NCBI RefSeq assembly: GCF_000425745.1
Contig: NZ_AUEA01000009.1
Span: forward strand, 62,001 to 126,000
Origin: Pseudomonas cremoricolorata DSM 17059 = NBRC 16634
Lineage (GTDB): Bacteria > Pseudomonadota > Gammaproteobacteria > Pseudomonadales > Pseudomonadaceae
Length of the DNA stretch: 64,000 nt
Direction: 5' to 3'
In this document: positions 1 through 7,839 of the stretch, one piece after another
Layout of the letters: each line of letters starts with the position of its first letter
Position numbering within the stretch: the stretch's first letter is position 1
Program-made: the position numbers and the translations under genes
Notes under the pieces: generated by a model
Seen by the model: only the letters and a program-made list of their open reading frames with translations
Told to the model about the DNA's origin: nothing
Database searches by the model: none

Positions 1-511
1 CCGGCGCGGTCAGGCCACCGCCTTTGCGGTTGATGCCCTTGTGGTCGGACAGCGGGCCGCCGATCAGCACCACGCAGTGCAGAGAGTCGGCAGTGGCGTT
101 CTCGACGCGCATGACCACACGGCCATCGTCGAGCAGCAACTCGTCGCCGACACCGCAGTCCTTGACCAGATCGGGGTAGTCGATGCCGACGATCTGCTGG
201 TTGCCTTCGGTCAACGGGTGGGCGGTGGAGAAGGTGAAGTGATCACCCACCTTGAGTTCGATGCGCTTGTCGCTGAACTTGGCGATACGGATCTTCGGAC
301 CTTGCAGGTCGCCCAGCAGCGCCACGTGGCGGCCATTGCGTGCGGCGATCTCGCGGATCAGGCGGGCACGCGCCTTGTGCTCGTCAGGGGTGCCATGGGA
401 GAAGTTCAGACGTGCCACGTCGAGGCCGGCGAGGATCAGTTGCTCGATCACTTCCGGCGAGTTGCTGGCAGGGCCAAGTGTGGCGACGATTTTGGTACGG
501 CGGATGGTCAT
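1..511 (-). CDS. pyk: Pyruvate kinase, N-terminal part (truncated by window edge)
   Basis: Glycolytic enzyme converting phosphoenolpyruvate plus ADP to pyruvate plus ATP in the cytoplasm. The reverse-strand translation starts MTIRRTKIVATLGPAS and carries the classic N-terminal motifs RLNFSHG (about residue 34) and GDLQGPKIR (about residue 67), followed by the start of the B domain. About 170 residues are visible; the rest lies beyond base 1. The start is the ATG at 511, preceded by a good AAAGGAG ribosome binding site. Pseudomonas genomes usually carry two pyruvate kinases (pykA and pykF). The neighbours (sbcB, mvaT, purU) suggest the pykA copy, but this fragment alone cannot decide the paralogue. 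Confidence 0.93.
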   Translation of the reverse strand, partial: MTIRRTKIVATLGPASNSPEVIEQLILAGLDVARLNFSHGTPDEHKARARLIREIAARNGRHVALLGDLQGPKIRIAKFSDKRIELKVGDHFTFSTAHPLTEGNQQIVGIDYPDLVKDCGVGDELLLDDGRVVMRVENATADSLHCVVLIGGPLSDHKGINRKGGGLTAP

Positions 512-682
512 GCATAGACTCCTTTAATGAAGCGCAGCGAGAGGCTACTCCTCAATCGTGTTGTAGTCATTGTTCAGTTGCACTACCTGGGTTGCACCCA
601 GTGCCACTGCAGCCATGCTGACACGTGCCTGTGAAGATTTGCCGGAGCGTGCCGATACAGAGGCCATCTGAGGAGACCGTTC

Positions 683-1069
683 ATGAGAACCCTGATTCTG
701 CTGGCCGCAGCCGCCAGCCTCGTCGGCTGCACCCGCTGGTCGATGGACCACCACCTTGACAATGCCTACCGCGCGTACGACCGCGGCGACTGCGCGCGGG
801 TGATGCTCGAGCTGTCGCAGGTCGATCGCACCAGTCGCGCGCGACCGTTCATCCACCCGGAGGTGTCGCTGTTGCGCGGCCAGTGCCTGGAACGGCAAAA
901 GCTCTATGTCGATGCCGCGCACACCTATGAGTACCTGATCCAGCGTTATCCGGGCAACGAATACGCCTACCGTGCGGCTGCGCGCCTGCAGACCCTGGAG
1001 CGGCTGGGCCACTACCGGGCAGCGGAGCCTGCGCAGGTAATGCCGGCGCGGGTGCCACCTACGCGTTGA
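683..1069 (+). CDS. Small TPR-like lipoprotein
   Basis: 128-residue predicted lipoprotein. The N-terminus MRTLILLAAAASLVGC is a short signal peptide ending in a lipobox (LVGC), so Cys16 should be lipidated. The mature part has repeated amphipathic helices typical of tetratricopeptide-like proteins, for example LDNAYRAYDRGDCARVMLEL and DAAHTYEYLIQRYPGNEYAY. Such proteins commonly scaffold envelope complexes, but no partner is evident here. It follows the divergently transcribed pyruvate kinase gene. A GAGGAG-like site lies just upstream of the ATG. No catalytic motif is seen, so the function is unknown. Confidence 0.82.
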   Translation: MRTLILLAAAASLVGCTRWSMDHHLDNAYRAYDRGDCARVMLELSQVDRTSRARPFIHPEVSLLRGQCLERQKLYVDAAHTYEYLIQRYPGNEYAYRAAARLQTLERLGHYRAAEPAQVMPARVPPTR

Positions 1070-1286
1070 TCAGGTGCGGTGCAGGGGCAGATCCTCTGCT
1101 ATACCGTTCAGTGTTTGGGGCCGTAAAGGACTGCGCCCCGTGCAAGCGCGACTGCGCTGGATGCCCCATGCCCCATGCCCGCTGGGCGCCTTTTTGCATG
1201 GCCACCCCGGCAATCTGTTAAAACTTTGTAACAACCTCCGCCAGTACCGAGTTTTCCTGGCCTCTCATAGGAAAGCCCTGACCGCC

Positions 1287-1646
1287 ATGTTTACTGCTCG
1301 CCAAATCCAACGTCATGAATTGTGCGCTGTACTTCAGGTGTTCAATCGCATTACCGGCCAACCGCTGGGCTATCTGGGCAATGTTTCGGAAAATGGCCTG
1401 ATGCTGATCAGCGAGCTGCCGCTGATGGTCGGCCCGGATTTCGAATTGCAGATTCGCGTTCCGCTCAAGGATGGCGGGCTGCAGTTCATCAACCTCACCG
1501 CCAGTTGCCTGTGGTGCCACGAAGATCAGACCCCCGGCCATTACGATTCCGGCTTCATGTTGTTGCAGGCCCCGCGCGACTACGACTCCTACGTTCGCGC
1601 CCTGCACGAGTTCTTCAGCTTCCGCCAGGCCAGCGCCTCGGCCTGA
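1287..1646 (+). CDS. PilZ-domain protein
   Basis: 119-residue protein whose fold pattern fits a stand-alone PilZ domain: an N-terminal Arg-containing strand (RQIQRHELCAVLQVFN), then NVSENGLMLIS, which matches the D/N-x-S-x-x-G part of the c-di-GMP-binding consensus, then a beta-rich core. The RxxxR element is weak (R5, R9), so ligand binding is uncertain. I chose the ATG at 1287 because the upstream extension of the open frame reads through low-complexity sequence without homology-like character. It sits between the small lipoprotein gene and sbcB, a conserved Pseudomonas arrangement as far as I recall. Confidence 0.78.
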   Translation: MFTARQIQRHELCAVLQVFNRITGQPLGYLGNVSENGLMLISELPLMVGPDFELQIRVPLKDGGLQFINLTASCLWCHEDQTPGHYDSGFMLLQAPRDYDSYVRALHEFFSFRQASASA

Positions 1647-1713
1647 GGCCTGGACTGGCCGCTGCCCCCCACGCACCGCTAGACTCGGGTCGATCTTCTG
1701 ACAGGACGACCCC

Positions 1714-3144
1714 GTGAGCTCCAGCATCTTCTGGCACGACTACGAAACCACCGGCATCAACCCGCGCTGTGATCGCCCGCTGCAACTGGCCGGCGTGCGT
1801 ACCGACCTCGAGCTCAACGAGATCGAGGCGCCGATCAATCTGTATTGCCGCCCCAGCGACGACATCCTGCCCCATCCCATCGCTTGCCAGGTCACCGGCA
1901 TCACCCCCCAGGTGCTGGCTGAGCAAGGCCTGGGCGAGGCCGAGTTCATGACCCGGGTGCATGCCGAACTTGCCCGTCCCGGCACCTGCGGCGCCGGTTA
2001 CAACACCTTGCGTTTCGACGACGAGGTCACCCGCTACAGCCTTTATCGCAATTTCTTCGACCCCTACGCACGCGAATGGCAGGGCGGTAACAGCCGCTGG
2101 GACCTGATCGACGTGGTGCGCACCGCCTGCGCCCTGCGTCCTGAGGGCCTGGAGTGGCCGCAACAGGATGGGCGCATCAGCCTGCGTCTGGAATTGCTCA
2201 GTCAGGCCAACGGTATCGAGCATGGCAACGCCCACGAAGCACTGTCCGATGTGCGCGCAACGCTTGCCCTGGCGCGGCTGATCCGTGAGCGTCAGCCGAA
2301 GTTGTACAACTGGTTGTTCGAGCTGCGCAGCAAGCACAAGGTCATGCAGCAGATTCAGCTGCTGCAACCCTTGGTGCATATATCCGGACGCTTTAGCGCC
2401 GAACGCAAATACCTCGGGGTGGTGTTGCCATTGGCCTGGCACCCGAGCAATCGCAATGCACTGATAGTCTGCGATTTACATCAGGACAGTCTGCCTTTAT
2501 TGCAGGAAAGTCCTGACATTCTACGCAAGCGTTTATACACGCGACGTGAGCAACTGGCGCCAGGCGAATTGCCGGTTCCGCTTAAATGCATCCAGATAAA
2601 CCGCTGTCCGGTGGTCGCGCCGCTCTCGGTAGTGCGGCCCAACGATGAGCAGCGGCTGAATCTGGATATGTCACTTTATCTGCAGCGGGCCGAGCAATTG
2701 ATCAGTCAGGTCGGGCAGTGGCAGGACAAACTGGCACTGATTTATAGCGCGCAAGATTTCCCACCCAGCGAAGATCCGGAACAACAGTTGTACGACGGGT
2801 TTATCGGTGACCGCGACCGCCGAGTGTGCGAGCAGGTGCGTGCAGCGACCCCGCAAGAGTTGGCCGATGGACAGTGGATGTTCGACGACGCGCGCCTGCC
2901 GGAATTGCTGTTCCGCTACCGCGCGCGCAACTTCCCGGCAAGCTTGAACGGTGCCGAGCTACAACGCTGGAATGCATTCTGTCGGCAACGTCTGAGTGAG
3001 GCGGGCGCCGGGGCGCCGAATACCCTGAACGATTTTCGCCAGGCCCTGCAGGGCGCTGTGCAGAACGTCGCGGCGCCGGCCCGGCAGGTGCTCGATGCCT
3101 GGCAACTGGAAGCCGAGCGCCGGCAGCAGCGTTATGGGTTGTAA
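1714..3144 (+). CDS. sbcB: Exodeoxyribonuclease I
   Basis: Single-strand-specific 3'-5' exonuclease used in recombination and mismatch repair. 476 residues, close to the E. coli enzyme. The DEDDh exonuclease motifs are visible: FWHDYETTGINP at the N-terminus (Asp and Glu metal ligands), GAGYNTLRFDDE around residue 90-100 and HEALSDVRATLALA around residue 175-185. The remaining 280 residues match the SH3-like and C-terminal helical extension of ExoI. Start is GTG 1714 with an AGGACG-type site 6-7 bases upstream. It is followed by a strong bidirectional terminator shared with mvaT. Confidence 0.95.
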   Translation: MSSSIFWHDYETTGINPRCDRPLQLAGVRTDLELNEIEAPINLYCRPSDDILPHPIACQVTGITPQVLAEQGLGEAEFMTRVHAELARPGTCGAGYNTLRFDDEVTRYSLYRNFFDPYAREWQGGNSRWDLIDVVRTACALRPEGLEWPQQDGRISLRLELLSQANGIEHGNAHEALSDVRATLALARLIRERQPKLYNWLFELRSKHKVMQQIQLLQPLVHISGRFSAERKYLGVVLPLAWHPSNRNALIVCDLHQDSLPLLQESPDILRKRLYTRREQLAPGELPVPLKCIQINRCPVVAPLSVVRPNDEQRLNLDMSLYLQRAEQLISQVGQWQDKLALIYSAQDFPPSEDPEQQLYDGFIGDRDRRVCEQVRAATPQELADGQWMFDDARLPELLFRYRARNFPASLNGAELQRWNAFCRQRLSEAGAGAPNTLNDFRQALQGAVQNVAAPARQVLDAWQLEAERRQQRYGL

Positions 3145-3167
3145 CTTGAAGTAATTTTCACGCAAAT

Positions 3168-3199
3168 AAAAAAACGCCAGCAAGTGCTGGCGTTTTTTC
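3168..3199. terminator. Bidirectional intrinsic terminator between sbcB and mvaT
   Basis: Inverted repeat AAAACGCCAGCA / TGCTGGCGTTTT at 3171-3182 and 3185-3196. It has A-tracts on one side and T-tracts on the other, so it gives a GC-rich hairpin plus U-run on either strand. It lies between the convergent stops of sbcB (3144) and mvaT (3231). Confidence 0.9.
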
Positions 3200-3230
3200 A
3201 GGTGGGGAGACGGGCGTACCCGTCAGGCCA

Positions 3231-3608
3231 TCAACCCAGCAGGGTCGACCAGCCTTCTACGACATCACCACCCCATTTGGCTTTCCACTCTTTCAGGGTC
3301 TTGTGATTGCCACCCTTGGTTTCAATCACTTCACCATTGTGTGGGTTTTTGTATTGCTTGACCTTGCGCGCGCGTTTGCTGGTAACCGGTTTGGCGGCGC
3401 CGCGCGGGGCTTTGCTCAGTTTGGCTTCTGGGTCAAGCAGGGCAATAACATCGCGCAGCGACTTGGAGTATTCGCCCATCAGGGTGCGCAATTTGCCTTC
3501 GAATTCCAGCTCTTGCTTGAGCTTGTCGTCTTGCGAGAGATTGGCCAGACGCGCCTGAAGTTCTTTGATGGCTTCTTCGGTAGCGCGGTATTCGTTGATC
3601 AGGGACAT
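3231..3608 (-). CDS. mvaT: MvaT-family H-NS-like nucleoid protein
   Basis: 125-residue xenogeneic silencer that binds AT-rich DNA. The N-terminal half (MSLINEYRATEEAIKELQAR) is a coiled-coil oligomerisation region. The C-terminal domain carries KQYKNPHNGEVIETKGGNHK, the MvaT DNA-binding signature including the Gly-Asn element that, with a basic arm, inserts into the minor groove. The basic segment TSKRARKVK precedes it. Start ATG 3608 has AAGGA seven bases upstream; an in-frame upstream ATG at 3650 lacks a suitable site and would add 14 atypical residues. In Pseudomonas, MvaT and MvaU repress horizontally acquired DNA, so it may act on the AT-richer loci in this window. Confidence 0.95.
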   Translation of the reverse strand: MSLINEYRATEEAIKELQARLANLSQDDKLKQELEFEGKLRTLMGEYSKSLRDVIALLDPEAKLSKAPRGAAKPVTSKRARKVKQYKNPHNGEVIETKGGNHKTLKEWKAKWGGDVVEGWSTLLG

Positions 3609-3880
3609 GAGGTGTTCCTTGAGTACATAGTTTGGGAGACAGTGGCGCAATAATAGACAGACGCTTCTGGCAAGTAAACAACTAATCCGAACGTCGATGT
3701 TTGAATGTGCCGGCCAGTACGATGTATTTGGTAAAGAAAAATTTACTTTAAGTGCCTGTTGTGGGCAGCGGCGCGGCAGGGTGCAATCACGCGCCGCGTC
3801 TGCAGCACGTCGATGATTACTGCGCTTTGCCCGGCAGCCCGCTACAATCGGCGCCTTTGCGAAGTTCTGGAGTCTGTTTG

Positions 3881-4732
3881 ATGCGCACCTTTCGTCTGGT
3901 GATCGCCTGCCCCGACCGTGTCGGTATCGTGGCCAAGGTCAGTAATTTCCTGGCGTTGTACAACGGCTGGATCACAGAAGCCAGCCACCACTCCGATCCG
4001 CAGAGTGGCTGGTTCTTCATGCGTCACGAAATCCGGGCCGAGACGCTGCCGTTCGGCATCGAAGCGTTCCGCGAGGCCTTCGCGCCTATCGCCGATGAGT
4101 TCTCGATGATCTGGCGCATCACCGATTCGGCGCAGAAAAAGCGCGTGGTGCTGATGGCCAGCCGCGAGTCGCACTGCCTGGCCGACCTGCTGCACCGCTG
4201 GCACAGCGATGAACTGGACTGCGATATTCCCTGCGTGATCTCCAACCACAACGACCTGCGCAGCATGGTCGAGTGGCACGGCATTCCGTTCTTCCATGTT
4301 CCGGTCGATCCGCAGGACAAACAGCCGGCCTTCGCCGAAGTGTCACGCCTGGTCGCCGAGCACGGCGCCGATGTGGTGGTACTGGCGCGCTACATGCAGA
4401 TCCTGCCGCCGCAGCTGTGCCAGGACTACGCCGAGCGGGTCATCAACATCCATCACAGCTTCCTGCCCTCGTTCGTCGGTGCCAAGCCCTACCATCAGGC
4501 AGCGCTGCGTGGCGTCAAGCTGATCGGCGCGACCTGCCACTACGTCACCGAAGAACTCGACGCAGGCCCGATCATCGAGCAGGACGTGGTTCGCGTCAGC
4601 CATGCCGACACCATCGAAGACATGGTGCGTTTCGGCCGCGACGTGGAAAAGATGGTGCTGGCCCGCGGCCTGCGTTACCACCTCGAAGACCGCGTGCAGG
4701 TGCACGGCAACAAGACCGTAGTCTTCGATTAA
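3881..4732 (+). CDS. purU: Formyltetrahydrofolate deformylase
   Basis: Hydrolyses 10-formyl-THF to THF and formate, balancing one-carbon pools and feeding formate to PurT. 283 residues: an N-terminal ACT domain (RLVIACPDRVGIVAKVSNFL) and a C-terminal formyltransferase-type hydrolase domain. The latter includes the CVISNHNDLRS region, INIHHSFLPSFVGAKPYHQA with the catalytic His, and the ELDAGPIIEQD motif with the catalytic Asp. ATG 3881 is chosen because the upstream in-frame extension is not protein-like and the family begins at the ACT domain. Pseudomonas often has several purU paralogues, so this may be one of a set. Confidence 0.94.
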   Translation: MRTFRLVIACPDRVGIVAKVSNFLALYNGWITEASHHSDPQSGWFFMRHEIRAETLPFGIEAFREAFAPIADEFSMIWRITDSAQKKRVVLMASRESHCLADLLHRWHSDELDCDIPCVISNHNDLRSMVEWHGIPFFHVPVDPQDKQPAFAEVSRLVAEHGADVVVLARYMQILPPQLCQDYAERVINIHHSFLPSFVGAKPYHQAALRGVKLIGATCHYVTEELDAGPIIEQDVVRVSHADTIEDMVRFGRDVEKMVLARGLRYHLEDRVQVHGNKTVVFD

Positions 4733-4738
4733 GGCTCA

Positions 4739-4760
4739 GGGCGGTTCTGATGAACCGCCA
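4739..4760. terminator. Hairpin between convergent purU and membrane-protein gene
   Basis: GGCGGTT (4740-4746) and AACCGCC (4753-4759) form a perfect 7-bp stem with a six-base loop between two convergent stop codons. There is no clear T-run on either side, so it may be a weak or Rho-assisted terminator. Confidence 0.45.
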
Positions 4761-4764
4761 GCCC

Positions 4765-5757
4765 CTAGTCGGTCTGCCGCAGCCAACGCTGCAGCAGCGG
4801 CCGCGCCAGCAGGCAGACGAACACCGGTGCGCCGGCCAGCAGGTAGAAGTAGTAGGTGATGCCACGCCAGATGACGATCGCCGCCGCCGCTGCCGAGCCG
4901 CCCACCAGCGGCGTCAGCAAGGTGGCGCTGGTCAGCTCGGCGGCGCCGGCGCCGCCCGGCAACAGGCTGAACTGCCCGGCGCTGAGCGCCAGCATCTGCA
5001 CCAGAAAGCTCGGTATCCATGCCAGGCTCGCGCCCAGCCCTTGCAGCACCAGATACAGCACGCTGTAGCGCAGGCCCCAGTGTGCACAGGTGAGGGCGAA
5101 CACCAGCGCCAAGGTACGTTTGGGCAGGCGCCAGGTCTGCGCCAGTGCCTGCAAAAAGCGCAGCAGCTTGCGCGCCCAGCGCCGCCTGCGGCTGGCGGCC
5201 ATGCCCAGACGCTTGAGCATCCGACCATTCCAGCGCATCACCTGACGGCGCCAGCGCAGCAGCGCGAGCAACAGTAGCAGCGCGGCGCAGAGCATCAGCG
5301 CGCTGCCCATCAGCATGCTTTGCTGGCTGTGGCCAAGGCGGTTGAACATGGCGTAGCCGGCAATCGCCAGCATCGCGCAGAAGAAAAACAGCAGGTCGTT
5401 GAGCTGATCCATGGCGAACGCCGCACCGCTGCGCGCGGCGCTGACCCCTTCGCGGTGCAACAGCGCGATCAGTGCCACGGGTCCGCCGCTGCCGCCGGGT
5501 GTGGTGCAGATGGCGAACTCGGTCGCCATGATCACCCCGACACTGCGCAGCGCCCCCAGGCGCTCACCCTGCTGGCCGAGCAACAGGCGCAGGCGCCAGG
5601 CATTGATCACCCAGCACAGCAGAATCATGCCCAACAGACCCGCCAGCAGGCTCGGCGAGAAGTTACGCAGCCGCGGCAGCAGGTCGGCACCGCCCAGCCA
5701 TAACGGCACCACGGCGCCCAGCAGCAGCGCCGCGCCGAGCCAGGCCAGTCGGCTCAT
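4765..5757 (-). CDS. LPG-synthase-TM (UPF0104) family membrane protein
   Basis: 330-residue polytopic inner-membrane protein with about eight hydrophobic segments. It matches the lysylphosphatidylglycerol-synthase transmembrane (flippase-type) family, which lacks the cytosolic aminoacyl-transferase domain found in MprF. Visible family features include EFAICTTPGGSGGPVALI and the C-terminal FSLLPGGAGAAELTSATLL, the two conserved PGGxG loops. It is the last gene of a three-gene leftward operon: its ATG at 5757 overlaps the 3' end of the DUF2334 gene by 4 bases. With a glycosyltransferase first in the operon, a role in exporting or modifying a glycolipid or envelope polymer is plausible but inferred. 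Confidence 0.83.
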   Translation of the reverse strand: MSRLAWLGAALLLGAVVPLWLGGADLLPRLRNFSPSLLAGLLGMILLCWVINAWRLRLLLGQQGERLGALRSVGVIMATEFAICTTPGGSGGPVALIALLHREGVSAARSGAAFAMDQLNDLLFFFCAMLAIAGYAMFNRLGHSQQSMLMGSALMLCAALLLLLALLRWRRQVMRWNGRMLKRLGMAASRRRRWARKLLRFLQALAQTWRLPKRTLALVFALTCAHWGLRYSVLYLVLQGLGASLAWIPSFLVQMLALSAGQFSLLPGGAGAAELTSATLLTPLVGGSAAAAAIVIWRGITYYFYLLAGAPVFVCLLARPLLQRWLRQTD

Positions 5758-6518
5758 GGGCGCAGCTGGCGGTCGAGCCAGGCCGATTTGGTCAGCGGCT
5801 GGCGGCCTTGGGCGATGAGCGTGCGCAAGGTGTTCATCCAGTACTCGCGAGACGAGCGGTGGCGCATGTCCACCGGGTGCAGGCCCAGGCGCAAGGTGCT
5901 GGCGCCGGCCAGGCGCCGGCACTGCCAGTCGCTGACCACCCGTGACAGGCCACGACGCCAGGCGCTGCGCGCGCTCCACACCAGCCCCGGCGCGTCGATG
6001 GCCTGAAAGTCAGGCAGCCGGTAGAGGTGCTGTGGCGTGCTGGTGTAGGCCAGCGGCAACTGGCGCAGTGCCTGACGGGTGCCTTCGCTCATCAGCCAGG
6101 CGGGGGCGACGAAGCCTTTGACCGGCAGGCCCTGGGCATCGAACACGGCAAGCCCGTCACGCAGGCGCTGCATCGCCGCGGCCTGATCGAGGGCATAGAA
6201 TTCGCCCTCGTGGGTGTAGATACGGCGCATGAACAGCTCGCGTGGGGTGCGTGGCGGCGGGCCGTCGTCGGCGTGGTAGAAGCCGTGCAGGGCCAGTTCA
6301 TCGCCCTGGGCCAGGCGCCGCTGCAGCAGGCGGCAGAAGGCTGGCGCGTGCTGCAGGGCGTTGCGGTGATGAAAGTCAGGCACCACCAGCCAGGTCATCG
6401 GCACCTCGCCCAGAGCATCGACAGCCTCGACGAAAGGCTGGTAGTCCGGCCAGGTTTCCGGCGCCACGTCGTGCAGCACCAGCATCACGCTGCGCGGCGC
6501 ATCCTGCAGGTCATGCAT
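5754..6518 (-). CDS. DUF2334 / polysaccharide-deacetylase-like protein
   Basis: 254-residue protein of the NodB-like deacetylase superfamily, DUF2334 type. Features: MLVLHDVAPETWPDY at the N-terminus (the HD motif starting the TIM-barrel-like fold), LALHGFYHAD around residue 80 (the H-x3-H-like metal-binding motif), and GFVAPAWLMS around residue 140. These fit a metal-dependent carbohydrate de-N-acetylase. The ATG at 6518 overlaps the end of the upstream glycosyltransferase by 8 bases, indicating translational coupling. The substrate is unknown; the operon suggests a cell-envelope glycan or glycolipid. Confidence 0.82.
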   Translation of the reverse strand: MHDLQDAPRSVMLVLHDVAPETWPDYQPFVEAVDALGEVPMTWLVVPDFHHRNALQHAPAFCRLLQRRLAQGDELALHGFYHADDGPPPRTPRELFMRRIYTHEGEFYALDQAAAMQRLRDGLAVFDAQGLPVKGFVAPAWLMSEGTRQALRQLPLAYTSTPQHLYRLPDFQAIDAPGLVWSARSAWRRGLSRVVSDWQCRRLAGASTLRLGLHPVDMRHRSSREYWMNTLRTLIAQGRQPLTKSAWLDRQLRP

Positions 6519-7623
6519 GGGCACGCACCGGCATCTGATGGCCCAGCACGGCGTGGTAGTGCTCGAGCAAGCCATTGACCACGCTGTCCCACGCGTAGTG
6601 CTGCTCGACATGCTGGCGTGCCTGGGCGCCGAGCTTGCGTGCACCTTCCTCGAATACCTCACGCACGCTGGCCGCCATGGCCTGGGCGTCGTTCGGCGTG
6701 CACAGCCTGCCGCACTCATCGCGCACGATTTCGCTGAATGCCCCGGCGCGCACTGCCACCACCGGGGTGGCGCTGGCCATGGCTTCGAGGATGACCAGGC
6801 CAAAGGTTTCCTGATCACCGGCGTGTACCAGCAGGTCGGCGCTGGCCAACAGGCTGGCGACCTCCTGCGGCGGGCAGAATTCGTTGATCACGCTGACGTT
6901 GTCCGGCACGTTGACCGGCATGCTCGAACCGACCAGCAGCAGGTGGTAATGGCTGCCCAGGGTGCGCATGCACTCGAGCAATACCGGCAGATTCTTCTCG
7001 CGCGAGCCACGCCCGGCGAACACCAGCAGGCGCGTGGTATCGGCCAGGCCCAGGCGCGGGCGCAGTTGCGGGTCGCGTCGCGCTGGGTCGAACAGGTTCA
7101 GGTCGACCCCAAGCGGCTGCACATGCACCTCTTTCACGCCCAGGCGGATCAGCTTGTCGGCCATCACCTGGCTTGGCGCCAGCACCCGGTCGAAGTTGCC
7201 GTACAGCTTGCTGACGTAGGCTTCGACGTTGGGCGTGAACCAGTTGCCCATGCGGTTGCTGACCAGCAGCGGCAGGTCGGAGTGGTAGAAACCAATGACC
7301 GGCACGTCCAGTTGGCGGCGTGCTTCCAGCGCCGCCCAGGCGGTGAAGTAGGGGTCGCCGACTTCGATCAGGTCCGGTTGCAGCTTGCGCAGCGCGTTGC
7401 ACCAGGGCGCCAGGCGCACGGGAAAACGGTAGCCCTTGCCGAACGGCAGGGGCAGGGCGGGGACGTGGTAGATCCCATCCGCCTGAGTGGCGGTCGCGCC
7501 CGGAATCAGCAGGCTGTGCCGCACGCCAGGCATGGCGTCGAGGCGGCGGTGTTTGGCATCAAGATAGGTCCGTACGCCGCCGCTTGCCGGGGCGTAGAAC
7601 ATGGTGATGTCAGCAATGTGCAC
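6511..7623 (-). CDS. GT4-type glycosyltransferase
   Basis: 370-residue GT-B glycosyltransferase. The N-terminal Rossmann domain includes the glycine-rich SGGVRTYL loop, typical of family 4. The C-terminal domain carries FAGRGSREKNLPVLLE and the nucleotide-sugar signature HAGDQETFGLVILEAMASA, with the E-x7-E catalytic/binding pair (about residues 268-285). Start is GTG 7623 with GGAGGG upstream. It is the first gene of the GT4-DUF2334-UPF0104 operon. The family includes mannosyl- and glucosyltransferases acting on lipids or polysaccharides; donor and acceptor cannot be assigned from sequence. Confidence 0.9.
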   Translation of the reverse strand: MHIADITMFYAPASGGVRTYLDAKHRRLDAMPGVRHSLLIPGATATQADGIYHVPALPLPFGKGYRFPVRLAPWCNALRKLQPDLIEVGDPYFTAWAALEARRQLDVPVIGFYHSDLPLLVSNRMGNWFTPNVEAYVSKLYGNFDRVLAPSQVMADKLIRLGVKEVHVQPLGVDLNLFDPARRDPQLRPRLGLADTTRLLVFAGRGSREKNLPVLLECMRTLGSHYHLLLVGSSMPVNVPDNVSVINEFCPPQEVASLLASADLLVHAGDQETFGLVILEAMASATPVVAVRAGAFSEIVRDECGRLCTPNDAQAMAASVREVFEEGARKLGAQARQHVEQHYAWDSVVNGLLEHYHAVLGHQMPVRAHA

Positions 7624-7749
7624 GATCGGTGTCCCTCCGGGATCATCTTCGGCGCTGTCTTACGGCTGTAACACACCGTTACAGGTAGCGCCTGAAGGTG
7701 GACCTTTCATCGGGGGGATTTGTTCGATTTCGCTGACCACGGCCCGTCT

Positions 7750-7772
7750 TGCCTGAGCTTTGCGCTCAGGCA
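7750..7772 (-). terminator. Hairpin downstream of the chemoreceptor gene
   Basis: TGCCTGAGC (7750-7758) and GCTCAGGCA (7764-7772) form a perfect 9-bp stem with a five-base loop, 68 bases after the stop of the chemoreceptor gene. A T-run is lacking, so terminator function is tentative. Confidence 0.45.
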
Positions 7773-7839
7773 GACTGCGGCGCCGTGCGGCTTCGCCGGG
7801 TGCGCCGCCGCACAGCTCGACCTGGCAGGTGCGGGCCTG

